Notes under the pieces: generated by a model
The model's database searches: none
Seen by the model: the letters and a program-made list of their open reading frames with translations, nothing else
What the model was told of the DNA's origin: nothing
Translations under genes and position numbers: made by a program
Part shown: positions 50,334 through 59,008 of the stretch, piece after piece
Numbering within the stretch: position 1 is the stretch's first letter
Layout of the letters: every line of letters begins with the position of its first letter
Assembly (NCBI GenBank): GCA_963752745.1
Contig: CAVWAK010000047.1
Location: 1 to 64,000, forward strand
DNA: 64,000 nucleotides
From: Thiogranum sp963752745
Lineage (GTDB): Bacteria; Pseudomonadota; Gammaproteobacteria; DSM-19610
Direction: 5' to 3'

Positions 50334-51348
50334 ATGTTGGTACTCGGAATTGAATCATCCTGCGACGAAACCGGTGTGGCCCTGTTTGATACCGGAAAAG
50401 GGTCTGCGGGGGCATGCGCTGCATAGCCAGGTCCGGCTACATGCGGAATATGGTGGCGTGGTGCCGGAGCTCGCCTCACGTGACCATGTGCGCAAGGCCC
50501 TGCCGCTGTTGTCCCGGTTGTTCGAGCAGGCCGGGCTGGAACGCGGAGCCATCGACGCGGTCGCCTATACGGCCGGCCCCGGCCTCATCGGGGCGCTGAT
50601 GGTGGGTGCCAGCATCGGCCGCAGCCTGGCCTGGAGTCTGGGTGTGCCGGCACTGGGCGTGCATCATATGGAGGGCCACCTGCTGGCTCCCATGCTGGAA
50701 TCGCCAGCCCCGGAATTTCCTTTTGTGGCGCTGCTGGTGTCCGGTGGGCATACCATGCTGGTACAGGTGGACGGTGTCGGCCGCTACCGGATTCTGGGCG
50801 ATACGCTCGATGATGCTGTCGGAGAAGCCTTCGACAAAACCGCCAAGTTACTCGGCCTTGAGTATCCCGGAGGGCCGTTGCTGGCCAAACTGGCCGAACG
50901 GGGTCGACCGGAGCGATTCCGCTTTCCGCGCCCCATGACTGATCGCCCGGGTCTGGATTTCAGTTTTAGCGGGCTGAAAACCTTCGCCCTGACCACCAGC
51001 CGGGATGCCGGTGACGATGATCAGACATGTGCCGATATTGCCCGTGCCTTCCAGGATGCCGTGGTCGACACCATGATGATTAAATGCCGGCGGGCACTAC
51101 AGCAGACCGGGATTAATCGCCTGGTCATAGCCGGTGGCGTAGGCGCCAATCAGGCGTTGCGCGAAGGTCTGCAGGTAATGGCTGATGAGCTGTCGGCGGA
51201 GCTGTTCTATCCCCGCCTGGAGTTTTGTACCGACAATGGCGCCATGATTGCCTACGCGGGTGCCTGTCGCCTGGCAGCAGGTCAGCAACAGGGACTGGAA
51301 ATCAGTGTGCGCCCGCGCTGGTCGCTCGAAGAATTGCAGCCGCTATAG
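50334..51348 (+). CDS. tsaD: tRNA threonylcarbamoyladenosine transferase TsaD (apparent single-base frame break)
   Basis: Transfers threonylcarbamoyl to A37 of tRNA; usually essential. ATG 50334 reads MLVLGIESSCDETGVALFDT, the family N-terminus, then GKG and a stop. The next frame carries on with LRGHALHSQVRLHAEYGGVV and is intact to the end: VAYTAGPGLIGALMVGASIG, the metal motif HHMEGHLLAP, LLVSGGHTML, GEAFDKTAKLLGL, SGLKTF and FCTDNGAMIAYAG. Removing one A from the AAAA run at about 50396-50399 restores a normal protein of about 337 residues. It is divergent from rpsU, as in E. coli, and its stop abuts that of plsY. Confidence 0.95.
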
Positions 51349-51936
51349 CTACGATTTGATCTTGCCCTCGCTGCCGTCCAGCAAATTGCGGATATTCGAG
51401 CGGTGTCGCCAGAACAGCAGTGTGCCCATGAACAGCATGGCGATAATCAGTGAGCGTTCAGGAATCAGCCACCATATATAGAGTGGTGTAACCAGTATCG
51501 AAAGCAGGGCGGCCAGTGAAGAAACCTTGAATACCTTGGCAATTACCAGCCAGGTGGCAATGGTCAGCAGTCCTACCGGCCAGTGCAGGCCGAGCAGCAC
51601 GCCCAGCGCAGTCGCCACGCCCTTGCCGCCACGAAAGCCAAAAAAGACCGGGTAGAGATGCCCCAGAAAGGCAGCCACGGCCACCAGTGCCTGGACGGCG
51701 ATGCTGGCACCGAGGAACTTTGCCACCAGCACCGGTATCAGGCCTTTCAGCATATCGCCGACCAGTGTGATGGCCGCTGCTTTCTTGCCGCCGATACGCA
51801 TTACATTGGTTGCGCCGGGGTTGCCTGAGCCCTGGCCGCGAGGATCGGGCAGGTTCAGCAGGCGGCAAACTATAATGGCCGATGAAATCGAGCCAAGCAG
51901 GTAGGCGGCGAAGATAACTAGCAAGTCTGTGATCAT
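51349..51936 (-). CDS. plsY: Acyl-phosphate glycerol-3-phosphate acyltransferase PlsY
   Basis: Inner-membrane enzyme that starts phospholipid synthesis by acylating glycerol-3-phosphate from acyl-phosphate. 195 residues, about five helices, with the three PlsY loops: LLGSISSAIIVCRL, DPRGQGSGNPGATNVMRIGG and FFGFRGGKGVATALG. Ends with the typical HRSNIRNLLDGSEGKIKS. Convergent with tsaD with no gap between the stops. Confidence 0.97.
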   Translation of the reverse strand: MITDLLVIFAAYLLGSISSAIIVCRLLNLPDPRGQGSGNPGATNVMRIGGKKAAAITLVGDMLKGLIPVLVAKFLGASIAVQALVAVAAFLGHLYPVFFGFRGGKGVATALGVLLGLHWPVGLLTIATWLVIAKVFKVSSLAALLSILVTPLYIWWLIPERSLIIAMLFMGTLLFWRHRSNIRNLLDGSEGKIKS

Positions 51937-52061
51937 GGGCGCTATTGGACTGCCTCATGGCGTTTCGGTCAAGCGCCGCTGCCAGTTAGTTTAGCTGGAG
52001 CGTTCGGGCAGTTCTGTACTATAGTGGCGGCAACGTATTTGCGGTTCCAGTTGTACTCTTT

Positions 52062-52418
52062 ATGGATATCATTTTTATTCGCGACCTGCGCATAGATACT
52101 GTCATCGGTATTTATGACTGGGAGCGTGCCATCAAGCAGACCCTGTCCTTTGATCTGGAAATGGCGACTGATATCGCCCGGTCGGCAGCCAGTGACAACA
52201 TCGACGACACGCTGAACTATAAAGCGGTTGCCAAGCGCGTCATCGCCTTTGTGGAAGAAAGCGGATTTCTGTTAGTGGAGACACTGGCTGAACGCGTCGC
52301 TGAGCTGGTTATGCAGGAGTTTTCCGTGCCGTGGGTACGGCTCACCTTGAACAAGGGCGGTGCCGTGCGCGGTGCCCAGGGAGTGGGTGTCATTATTGAG
52401 CGTGGAGCAAGGAGTTAA
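52062..52418 (+). CDS. folB: Dihydroneopterin aldolase
   Basis: Cleaves 7,8-dihydroneopterin in folate synthesis. 118 residues: MDIIFIRDLRIDTVIGIYDW with the pterin-binding region, ERAIKQTLSFDLEM, DTLNYKAVAKRVIAFVEE, FLLVETLAERVAELVMQEF and the closing VRLTLNKGGAVRGAQGVGV. Followed by folK after 4 bp, so two consecutive enzymes of the pathway are coupled. Confidence 0.96.
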   Translation: MDIIFIRDLRIDTVIGIYDWERAIKQTLSFDLEMATDIARSAASDNIDDTLNYKAVAKRVIAFVEESGFLLVETLAERVAELVMQEFSVPWVRLTLNKGGAVRGAQGVGVIIERGARS

Positions 52419-52422
52419 ATTG

Positions 52423-52905
52423 ATGGCTAAGGTGTACGTGAGTGTCGGTAGCAATATAGATCGGGAGCGTAATGTAGAGCATGCGCTTGCCGATTTGGGT
52501 CAGGCTTATGGTGAGCTGGAACAGTCGCGCATTTTCGAAACCACGGCGGTCGGTTTTGACGGCGATCCTTTTTATAATCTGGTCGTGGCCTTTAATACCG
52601 ATGAGACCCCGCAGGCTGTAGCATCCCGATTGCGCGACATTGAGGATGCGCATGGCCGCGATCGCAGCGGTGGCAAGTTTAGCAGTCGAAGCCTGGATCT
52701 TGATCTACTGTTGTATGACGACCTGATACTTGAAGAAGAGGGTCTGCATCTGCCGCGTAAGGAGATTCTTGAGTATGCTTTTGTGCTCAAACCCCTTGCC
52801 GAGATTGCCGGCGATATGAAGCATCCGCTGACCGGGTTCAGTTTTTCCTCAACCTGGGACCAGTTTGATCCTACCGCACAACCCATGTGGCCGATTAAAG
52901 ACTGA
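52423..52905 (+). CDS. folK: HPPK, 6-hydroxymethyl-7,8-dihydropterin pyrophosphokinase
   Basis: Transfers pyrophosphate from ATP to hydroxymethyl-dihydropterin. From ATG 52423, with AAGGAG 9 nt upstream (an open frame from 52360 lies inside folB), it has 160 residues. Motifs are VYVSVGSNIDRERNVEHAL, ETTAVGFDGDPFYNLVVAF, DAHGRDRSGGKFSSRSLDLD with the catalytic basic loop and the metal aspartates in SLDLDLLLYDD, and LHLPRKEILEYAFVLKPLAE. Confidence 0.96.
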   Translation: MAKVYVSVGSNIDRERNVEHALADLGQAYGELEQSRIFETTAVGFDGDPFYNLVVAFNTDETPQAVASRLRDIEDAHGRDRSGGKFSSRSLDLDLLLYDDLILEEEGLHLPRKEILEYAFVLKPLAEIAGDMKHPLTGFSFSSTWDQFDPTAQPMWPIKD

Positions 52906-52913
52906 TCGTTGAT

Positions 52914-54084
52914 ATGGGGTCACCACTACCGCTGCCCGGCGATGAAGCATGTGCCGTCAGCCAGGCGCTGACAGAAAAGTTAACCCGGGCGATAACTGAT
53001 AACGCAGATTGTTTGTCCTTCGATGATTTTATGGCCATGGCGCTTTACGAGCCCGGTCTGGGCTATTACAGCAATGGTCTGACACCTTTTGGCGAACGGG
53101 GTGATTTCATCACGGCGCCGGAATCCGGTAATTTGTTTGGCCGCTGTCTGGCGCGATCCATCGCATCGGCGTTGGCGCAGCTCGATGGTGGCGATGTGCT
53201 TGAGCTGGGCGCCGGCAGTGGTGTGCTGGCCGGTGTGGTGCTTGAGGAATTGCAGCAACTCGGTGTCATGCCACGGCGTTACCTGATTCTTGAGCGCGCT
53301 GCGGCTATGCGTGATCTGCAACAAAAACATCTGCGGGATGTGTCGGCGTCGTGTGGCATTAACGTGGAGTGGCTGGACCAGTTGCCGGATGTGCCGATAG
53401 ATGGTGTGGTGTTCGGTAACGAAGTTGCAGATGCTTTGCCGGTCAACCGTTTTCACTGGCAGGACGGTCAGGTTGAATGCCTGGGTGTTGGCTGGGACGG
53501 GGAGAAGTTGTCGAACTGCAGTACATCTTCCGGCAATAGTATGACCAGGTATGTCCGCGGCCTGGCGAAGGACTATGGTTGGCAAACGTCTTACCAGTCA
53601 GAATACTGCCCCAGCCTGTCCGCCTGGGTAACGTAGCCTGGGTGACTGTGTTGGTCGTGGTGCCTTGATGCTGATCGATTACGGTTACGGCCGCGCCGAG
53701 TATTATCATCCCCAACGCACTATGGGTACCCTGATGTGCCACTATCGCCACCAGGCCCATCCCGACCCCCTGTGGTATCCCGGACTTCAGGATATCACTG
53801 CGTTTGTTGATTTCACGACTATTGCCGAAGCAGCCACTGACGCCGGCATGGGATTGCTGGGTTATACCAGCCAGGCACAATTTCTGATGGGGTGTGGCAT
53901 TGATGCATTGCTGTCTGCTGCCGACCCGGAGGATACACGTCGATACCTGATGCTGAGTAACGAAGCCAAGCGTTTGATGTTGCCGAGCGAGATGGGTGAA
54001 CGGTTTAAAGCCATCGGATTTTCACGCGGCCTGAACCAGGACGTGCTAGGCTTTACAGCGCGTGATTTGCGCAGTCGTTTGTAA
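52914..54084 (+). CDS. MidA/NDUFAF7-family SAM-dependent methyltransferase (apparent frame break)
   Basis: DUF185 family protein. The first part (52914-53636) has FMAMALYEPGLGYYSNGLTP, FGERGDFITAPESGNLFGRC and the SAM motif DVLELGAGSGVLAGVVL, YLILERAAAMR and FGNEVADALPVNRF. It stops at TAG 53634-53636 after LSAWVT. Dropping one T there gives SLGDCVGRGALMLIDYGYGR, then YYHPQRTMGTLMCHYRHQ, DITAFVDFTTIAEAA and the normal end at 54084, a protein of about 389 residues. In mitochondria the homologue methylates a complex I subunit; the bacterial target is not known. In operon with folBK. Confidence 0.92.
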
Positions 54085-54104
54085 TAACAGAAGAATAAAT
54101 TCCA

Positions 54105-54902
54105 ATGGATATCTTTCAGGCCATTATCCTTGCCCTGGTTCAGGGGCTGACCGAATTTCTGCCTATTTCCAGTTCGGCACACCTGATTCTCGTACCTATA
54201 CTCACCGGTTGGCAGGACCAGGGCCTGGCTTTTGATGTGGCCGTGCATTTCGGCACCCTGGGCGCCGTGGTTACCTACTTCCGCACCGAGTTAAGTGCAA
54301 TGGCGCGATCCTGGCTCAGTTCATTGGCAACGCGTAACCCTGATGATGAAGCCATGCTGGCCTGGGCGGTATTGCTGGGTACCATTCCACTGGGGCTTAG
54401 CGGTCTGTTGTTTCACGATCTCATAGAGACCTACCTGCGTTCGCCACTGGTGATTGCCACTACCACCATCGTTTTTGGTCTGCTGCTCTGGTATGCCGAC
54501 AAGACGGGTGCGCAGACGCGTTGCGAATACCGCCTGGACGCGGGCAGGGTTGCGGTGATTGCGTTGGCCCAGGTACTGGCGCTCATCCCGGGCACTTCTC
54601 GCTCCGGCATTACCATTACCGCCGGATTGATGGTTGGCCTTGATCGCAGCGCCGCAGCGCGCTTCTCATTTCTTTTGTCGGTGCCGGCAATTGCCATGGC
54701 CGCGTTATATGAGACAAAGAACCTGCTTGAAGCTGCAGTACCCGTCGACTGGCTGGCGATTGCCACCGGTGTTGCCGTGTCCGGTATCAGCGCCTACCTG
54801 TGCATACACTATTTTCTGAAACTGCTCGAACGTATCGGCATGCTGCCATTCGTGGTTTATCGACTCGTTCTGGGTGTCGTTCTGTTTGCCATGTTTCTGT
54901 GA
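54105..54902 (+). CDS. uppP: Undecaprenyl-diphosphatase UppP/BacA
   Basis: Membrane enzyme that recycles undecaprenyl diphosphate to the monophosphate carrier for wall synthesis. 265 residues, seven to eight helices, with the two family motifs QGLTEFLPISSSAHLILVP (near residue 12) and PGTSRSGITITAGLMVGLDR (near 165), followed by ARFSFLLSVPAIAMAALYE. It follows midA by 20 bp and ends the plus-strand run. Convergent with the ferritin-like gene. Confidence 0.97.
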   Translation: MDIFQAIILALVQGLTEFLPISSSAHLILVPILTGWQDQGLAFDVAVHFGTLGAVVTYFRTELSAMARSWLSSLATRNPDDEAMLAWAVLLGTIPLGLSGLLFHDLIETYLRSPLVIATTTIVFGLLLWYADKTGAQTRCEYRLDAGRVAVIALAQVLALIPGTSRSGITITAGLMVGLDRSAAARFSFLLSVPAIAMAALYETKNLLEAAVPVDWLAIATGVAVSGISAYLCIHYFLKLLERIGMLPFVVYRLVLGVVLFAMFL

Positions 54903-54928
54903 ATGGGCGCGTGGCTGTTGGCGAGTTC

Positions 54929-55216
54929 CTATTCGTGGGCAATGGTCTTGTCAGTGAACAAATAGTCTTTTAACTCTTTATCAAAAGACGGGTCTTTGCG
55001 GCGTATCCATTCAAGAACCATGGCCGCGTGTTCTTTTTCTTCATCCCTGTTATGTGCAAGGATTGCTTTCAATTCATTATCCTTGCAGGCGTCTACTCTT
55101 TGGTTGTACCAGTCGACAGCTTCCAGTTCTTCCATCAGCGACGTTATCGCTCTGTGCATATCTCTTGTGTCATTCGATAGTTCATCGATTGGTTCGTGGT
55201 AGCCTTCGTTTGACAT
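54929..55216 (-). CDS. Encapsulated-ferritin homologue (EncFtn) lacking the encapsulin-targeting tail
   Basis: 95-residue ferritin-like protein closely resembling the core of EncFtn iron-oxidising cargo proteins: ITSLMEELEAVDWYNQRVDA, then LKAILAHNRDEEKEHAAMVL and EWIRRKDPS. The acidic and histidine residues that form the iron site between subunits (E in MEELEAVDW, E and H in DEEKEHA) are conserved. It ends at YLFTDKTIAHE, so the C-terminal extension with the encapsulin-binding peptide seen in cargo forms is absent, and no encapsulin gene is in the window. AAGGAG sits 6 nt before the ATG. It may store or oxidise iron as a free assembly, or be carried in trans. Confidence 0.9.
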   Translation of the reverse strand: MSNEGYHEPIDELSNDTRDMHRAITSLMEELEAVDWYNQRVDACKDNELKAILAHNRDEEKEHAAMVLEWIRRKDPSFDKELKDYLFTDKTIAHE

Positions 55217-55289
55217 GTGTTTCTCCTTTGCAGACGATTTCGGGTTAGTTGCATTTGCCTGTTGGCCGAGGGCACTCCTAAATCGTACT

Positions 55290-56030
55290 CTATCTAAATG
55301 GTTTGCGCAGCTTCCAGGGAATCAGCATAGGTACTTTGCGCTGATAGTTAGAATAAGTTTCGCCAAACTCAGCAGCCAGATCGCGCTCCTCGAGAAGAGT
55401 CCCTAAAACAATCCATGCTGTAAAAAGAACATCGAACAGCAACCGATCCGCCGTAACATCAGGGCTGCACCATATCAGTACCAAGGTAAAAAAGTACAAT
55501 GGATGGCGCACCCACCGGTACGGTCCCCGTATCGCGAGTGGCATGGCTGGTACGTGCGAATCGCGAATATTGGCCAGGATGGGTTGAGCGCCAAACACGT
55601 CAAAGGCGCGCAATGCTCGCATACCCCACACCATGCCTGCCAGGGATGCAAAAAAAACACAGTGGGCCATCCAGCGAGTGGTACCTTGAAGGCTAATAAG
55701 CGTCTGCCCGGAACTCTGCCAGAATAAAACTAAAGCAAGTAAAGTCACACCAGAAGCGAAAGTATAGAGGGCGCCTTGAAAGTGATGAGGAACGATTGCG
55801 GTCAATCGGCGACGGCAAGACTTGCGAATCATGGCGCTGTGCTGGACGAAGAACATGAAGCAAAGCAATGAATCCCATGCAAGGATGCCTGTCCCGCTGT
55901 ATTCCAGTTCAACTACGGTGAACGAGCCGCCAAAAAGGAAAAGCCCAAAAAGAAGCAGCGAGAAACTTCCGACTATGCTTGCGACTACGAGTACCAGGTA
56001 GGCAATGAAATTTCTTGAGCATATGACCAT
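55290..56030 (-). CDS. Membrane methyltransferase of the MddA/NnrU/isoprenylcysteine methyltransferase group
   Basis: 246 residues with about five or six helices. FFVQHSAMIRKSCRRRLTAI with the VP and YTF blocks after it resembles MddA-like methanethiol S-methyltransferases and NnrU relatives. The C-terminal signature GPYRWVRHPLYFFTLVLIWC and LLEERDLAAEFGETYSNYQR is the ICMT/PEMT-type SAM-binding region. If MddA-like it would methylate methanethiol to dimethyl sulfide, which would suit a sulfur-cycling cell, but the substrate cannot be read from sequence. It lies 73 bp upstream of the ferritin-like gene on the same strand. Confidence 0.7.
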   Translation of the reverse strand: MVICSRNFIAYLVLVVASIVGSFSLLLFGLFLFGGSFTVVELEYSGTGILAWDSLLCFMFFVQHSAMIRKSCRRRLTAIVPHHFQGALYTFASGVTLLALVLFWQSSGQTLISLQGTTRWMAHCVFFASLAGMVWGMRALRAFDVFGAQPILANIRDSHVPAMPLAIRGPYRWVRHPLYFFTLVLIWCSPDVTADRLLFDVLFTAWIVLGTLLEERDLAAEFGETYSNYQRKVPMLIPWKLRKPFR

Positions 56031-56124
56031 TGGTGCCTTCAGCGTATAACGACCGATTTAAGGGGCGTGAACCAGCGCCCCTTTCCCGAGCGGCTTGTTA
56101 AGTGACCTGCTCACTATTTAGAAG

Positions 56125-56460
56125 TTAGTTTGAATCCAGTATGAATGCTGTTTCGGCTGAATGCTTATTTATTATTATGTTTATGTTGCAATAGACAGGT
56201 TTGAGCTGTGGTTCGTCGCCACAACTGCAGCTAGGCACCATTTCTGTGAAGAAGATGCCGGCTTTGATGTTGATGTGAGACTCATCATCTTCGCTTCGAA
56301 TTATTGTCGCTTCAATAGGGCTTTCGTCGACAAGGCCGCCCTCGGTGACAGCTAGATGTAAAGGCAGCTGGTTGAGGTCGAGTTTCTGCAGTTCCTGTTT
56401 AAGGGTTCGTTCAAAAGCGAGCTGTCCCCATTGACGCAAAGATTGGGTTAGCTGCGTCAT
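56125..56460 (-). CDS. Conserved hypothetical protein coupled to cca
   Basis: 111-residue soluble protein. Its ATG overlaps the cca stop by 4 bp (56457-56460), indicating translational coupling. Blocks include LTQSLRQWGQLAFERTLKQE, LPLHLAVTEGGLVDESPIEA and INIKAGIFFTEMVPSCSCGD, the last with two cysteines that recall a metal site. I do not recognise the family. Codon use is AT-rich relative to cca. Function unknown. Confidence 0.75.
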   Translation of the reverse strand: MTQLTQSLRQWGQLAFERTLKQELQKLDLNQLPLHLAVTEGGLVDESPIEATIIRSEDDESHINIKAGIFFTEMVPSCSCGDEPQLKPVYCNINIIINKHSAETAFILDSN

Positions 56461-57605
56461 GTCTTCAGCATTTGTTCGATAGCCTCGCAGCGTTTGGCGC
56501 GAATGGCTTCTCCTATTTCAGGCCCCTGCAAGGAGTTGTCTTCAAGACTTGCTGCATTTATGTTTGCAGCTATCTGGTAAACATTCTCAAGCAAGTCTGC
56601 GGTAGTTGCATCGATATGCCCGGTGGCCTGAAATAATGTGAGCAACTGCTGCCATCGGGCTTGATCTCTGAAGGCGCTGGCTGCCTCCATCACGGTGAGT
56701 AATTCGGAACCGGTATCAGTGTTGATTGTTTCAGCCGCGCGTATTGCTACAGACGCCAACTGAGTATATTCATTGGGCACACGGTAGCGTTCGCAGATGG
56801 CTGTAGCTCTCTCCAGTCGTTCGTCCGTGGATAACTGTTTGCCAGTCGTGAGCAGCAGTGCGGCAAAGCGGATGCGAGGGTCATCGGAGCGTTCGGCGCA
56901 CTGTTTCAGCATTTGCAGATGTTCGGGCAGGCCGGCCCGGGTATGGGCTTCCATTGGCTTGTCGTAGTCGTGCTCAATTTCGGGAAACAGTACGCCAAGT
57001 GCGTGGCAGCCGTGCAGCACGGTGAAGAATTTTTCCGGTGTGTCTGTGGCCATTGCCTTGGCGAGTTCAGCCCAAACGCGTTCTGCTACCAGGTGGTCGA
57101 CTTCACCATTCGCGACCATTTCGCGCATCAATGTATTGGTGCCATGGGCTACGCTGAAGCCCCATTTTCCGAAACGTGCTGCAAACCGGGCTACCCGCAA
57201 TATGCGCACCGGGTCTTCGGAAAATGCCGGACTGACGTGGCGGAGCCTGCCTTTGTCCAGATCGCTTTGGCCGCCGTAAGGGTCGATCAGTTCGCCAGTG
57301 GGACTTTCCGCTATGGCATTGATGGTGAGATCGCGGCGCCTGAGGTCTTCTTCCAGGGTGACTTCACGGTCGGTATTGAAGGCAAAGCCCTTGTAGCCAG
57401 GCGCTGTTTTACGCTCGGTACGCGCCAGTGCGTATTCTTCTTTGGTTTCCGGGTGCAGAAAAACAGGGAAGTCCTTGCCGACCGGCGTGTAGCCGAGGTC
57501 AAGCATTTCCTCCGCGGTTGCGCCCACCACAACCCAGTCACGTTCGTGCACGGGCAAGCCAAGCAGTTTGTCGCGTACTGCCCCGCCGACCAGATAGATG
57601 TCCAT
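56457..57605 (-). CDS. cca: CCA-adding enzyme (tRNA nucleotidyltransferase) with a degenerate HD domain
   Basis: Adds or repairs the 3' CCA of tRNAs. ATG 57605 gives 382 residues starting MDIYLVGGAVRDKLLGLPVH, the nucleotidyltransferase motif; an open frame to 57740 lies in the upstream gene. ERDWVVVGATAEEMLDLGYT, RRDLTINAIAES, DPYGGQSDLDKGRLRHV and FSEDPVRILRVARFAARFG are normal. The C-terminal HD phosphohydrolase domain present in E. coli Cca has lost its motif: the CHDLGK position reads LLTTGK. CCA addition should be intact; phosphatase and phosphodiesterase activity should be absent. Overlaps the start/stop of both neighbours. Confidence 0.95.
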   Translation of the reverse strand: MDIYLVGGAVRDKLLGLPVHERDWVVVGATAEEMLDLGYTPVGKDFPVFLHPETKEEYALARTERKTAPGYKGFAFNTDREVTLEEDLRRRDLTINAIAESPTGELIDPYGGQSDLDKGRLRHVSPAFSEDPVRILRVARFAARFGKWGFSVAHGTNTLMREMVANGEVDHLVAERVWAELAKAMATDTPEKFFTVLHGCHALGVLFPEIEHDYDKPMEAHTRAGLPEHLQMLKQCAERSDDPRIRFAALLLTTGKQLSTDERLERATAICERYRVPNEYTQLASVAIRAAETINTDTGSELLTVMEAASAFRDQARWQQLLTLFQATGHIDATTADLLENVYQIAANINAASLEDNSLQGPEIGEAIRAKRCEAIEQMLKT

Positions 57606-58564
57606 TAGCTGTCGCGGCGTGCCTGCGAACGATAATCGTAATAGCGGGCGCGGCTGCCGGCTTTGCCCAGGTAGCCGGGCACAACGGCCTCTATAGAGCG
57701 CGGAGTTATGCCCAGCCGCTGGAAGGCGGACTCGCTGCAAACGCTGGCTTTCTTCAGTGAGTGGTAGTTGTCGATGGTGAAGGGTTTGCCAGGCATCAGG
57801 CCCAGTAAATAAGCCTGCAGTCGTGCGGCAAAATCAGGCAAGCCCACTACACGGGTTTTTCTCCCCGTCAGGTCAGCGGTGTATTGCACCAGTTCCCCAA
57901 GACTGTATTCCGTCGGTCCGCACAGCTCCATGCGCTGGCCGGCAGTGGATGGATTGTCGAGGGCATGCACAAAGGCTGCAACGACATCGCCTACATATAC
58001 CGGCGCAAAGCGCGCCTTTGCACAGGCAAGTGGAAACACAGGTGGAGGCGCCAGTTTTAATAACGTTGCGAAACGGTTAAAGAAGCTGTCACCGCGGCCA
58101 AAAACCACCGATGGCCTGAAGCTGGTGACTTCGATACCCGGTGACTGGTGCACCAGGTTCTCTCCTTCGCCCTTGGTTTTCAGGTAGCGGCTGTGGGTTT
58201 CGTTAACGTCGGCATTCAGGGCGCTCATGTGCAGCAGGCGGCTGATGCCAAGATCGCGCATGGTCTTGACGACGGTTCGCGGTAACTCGACATGGGCGCG
58301 GCTGAAGGTGCTCTTGCCTTCCTCGTTGAGCACACCTACCAGGTTAATGACGCAATCAGCATCCCGCAGGTGTTCAGCCAGGCTGTCCGCATCGTAGGGG
58401 TTGGCTTGCAGCAATCGTACCCGGCTGCCGATGCGGTAGTGGCGATGACGCTCCGGTCGGCGTGTCAGTACGGTGACGCGATGCCCCAGTGCTGAAAGCC
58501 GGTTGGTCAGGTGCGAGCCAATAAAGCCGGTGCCACCGATAATGAATATGTTCTTTGCTGCCAT
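57605..58564 (-). CDS. NDUFA9-like NAD(P)-binding protein (extended SDR)
   Basis: 319 residues of the atypical extended short-chain dehydrogenase family related to the complex I subunit NDUFA9. The nucleotide motif is NIFIIGGTGFIGSHLTNRL, followed by RLLQANPYDADSL, DADCVINLVGVLNEEGKSTF, LLHMSALNADVNETHSRYLK (YXXXK at YLKTK) and FRPSVVFGRGDSFFNRFATL. No membrane segment. The stop and the cca start share one base. Bacterial members may act in quinone or membrane redox functions; the substrate is not known. Confidence 0.88.
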   Translation of the reverse strand: MAAKNIFIIGGTGFIGSHLTNRLSALGHRVTVLTRRPERHRHYRIGSRVRLLQANPYDADSLAEHLRDADCVINLVGVLNEEGKSTFSRAHVELPRTVVKTMRDLGISRLLHMSALNADVNETHSRYLKTKGEGENLVHQSPGIEVTSFRPSVVFGRGDSFFNRFATLLKLAPPPVFPLACAKARFAPVYVGDVVAAFVHALDNPSTAGQRMELCGPTEYSLGELVQYTADLTGRKTRVVGLPDFAARLQAYLLGLMPGKPFTIDNYHSLKKASVCSESAFQRLGITPRSIEAVVPGYLGKAGSRARYYDYRSQARRDS

Positions 58565-58649
58565 TGTGTTCCCTGGATTTTGCGAGGGGGTATAGGGTGC
58601 GGATAAGGCCGATCAAGGTCAAGACCTGGCGGTGGAACAGTTGGCGTTA

Positions 58650-58892
58650 TTAGGAATCGGTTTTCGAAAACTGCGGATGAATAAGCAGGTCCAGGTACCA
58701 GGCGGCTACGCTGTAGATCAGGCCACCAATGGCTGCGGCATTCAGCAGGGTTTCGGCGCTTTTACGCATTTCCAGGTTGGCGTATTCACCACTGATAATG
58801 AAGTACACGGCGACTATGAACACCAGGATGCCCAGTGCAATATTGGCCCCGAGAAGTTTGTGCGCACAGCCTGGTTTGCAGATTTTCTTCAT
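58650..58892 (-). CDS. Small two-helix membrane protein
   Basis: 80 residues: MKKICKPGCAHKLLGANIAL then LGILVFIVAVYFIISGEYAN (helix about 18-35) and a second helix LLNAAAIGGLIYSVAAWYLD (about 49-68), with a two-cysteine N-terminus. GGCGGGAG lies a few bases before the ATG. It sits 85 bp upstream of the NDUFA9-like gene on the same strand. No family recognised. Confidence 0.6.
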   Translation of the reverse strand: MKKICKPGCAHKLLGANIALGILVFIVAVYFIISGEYANLEMRKSAETLLNAAAIGGLIYSVAAWYLDLLIHPQFSKTDS

Positions 58893-59008
58893 CTCCCGCC
58901 CCTCTTGGTATTGAAATAAGTGGAACGAAGTTTAATAAAATCTAATACTCTAATACATTGATATAGGTCAAGTGGCTGCCTTTGCGGCTACCGGTGCGCT
59001 GCGGTAGA

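Noticed and set aside
56913..57608. 231-codon plus-strand frame inside cca
   Set aside because: Antisense shadow of the conserved cca gene; no family similarity.
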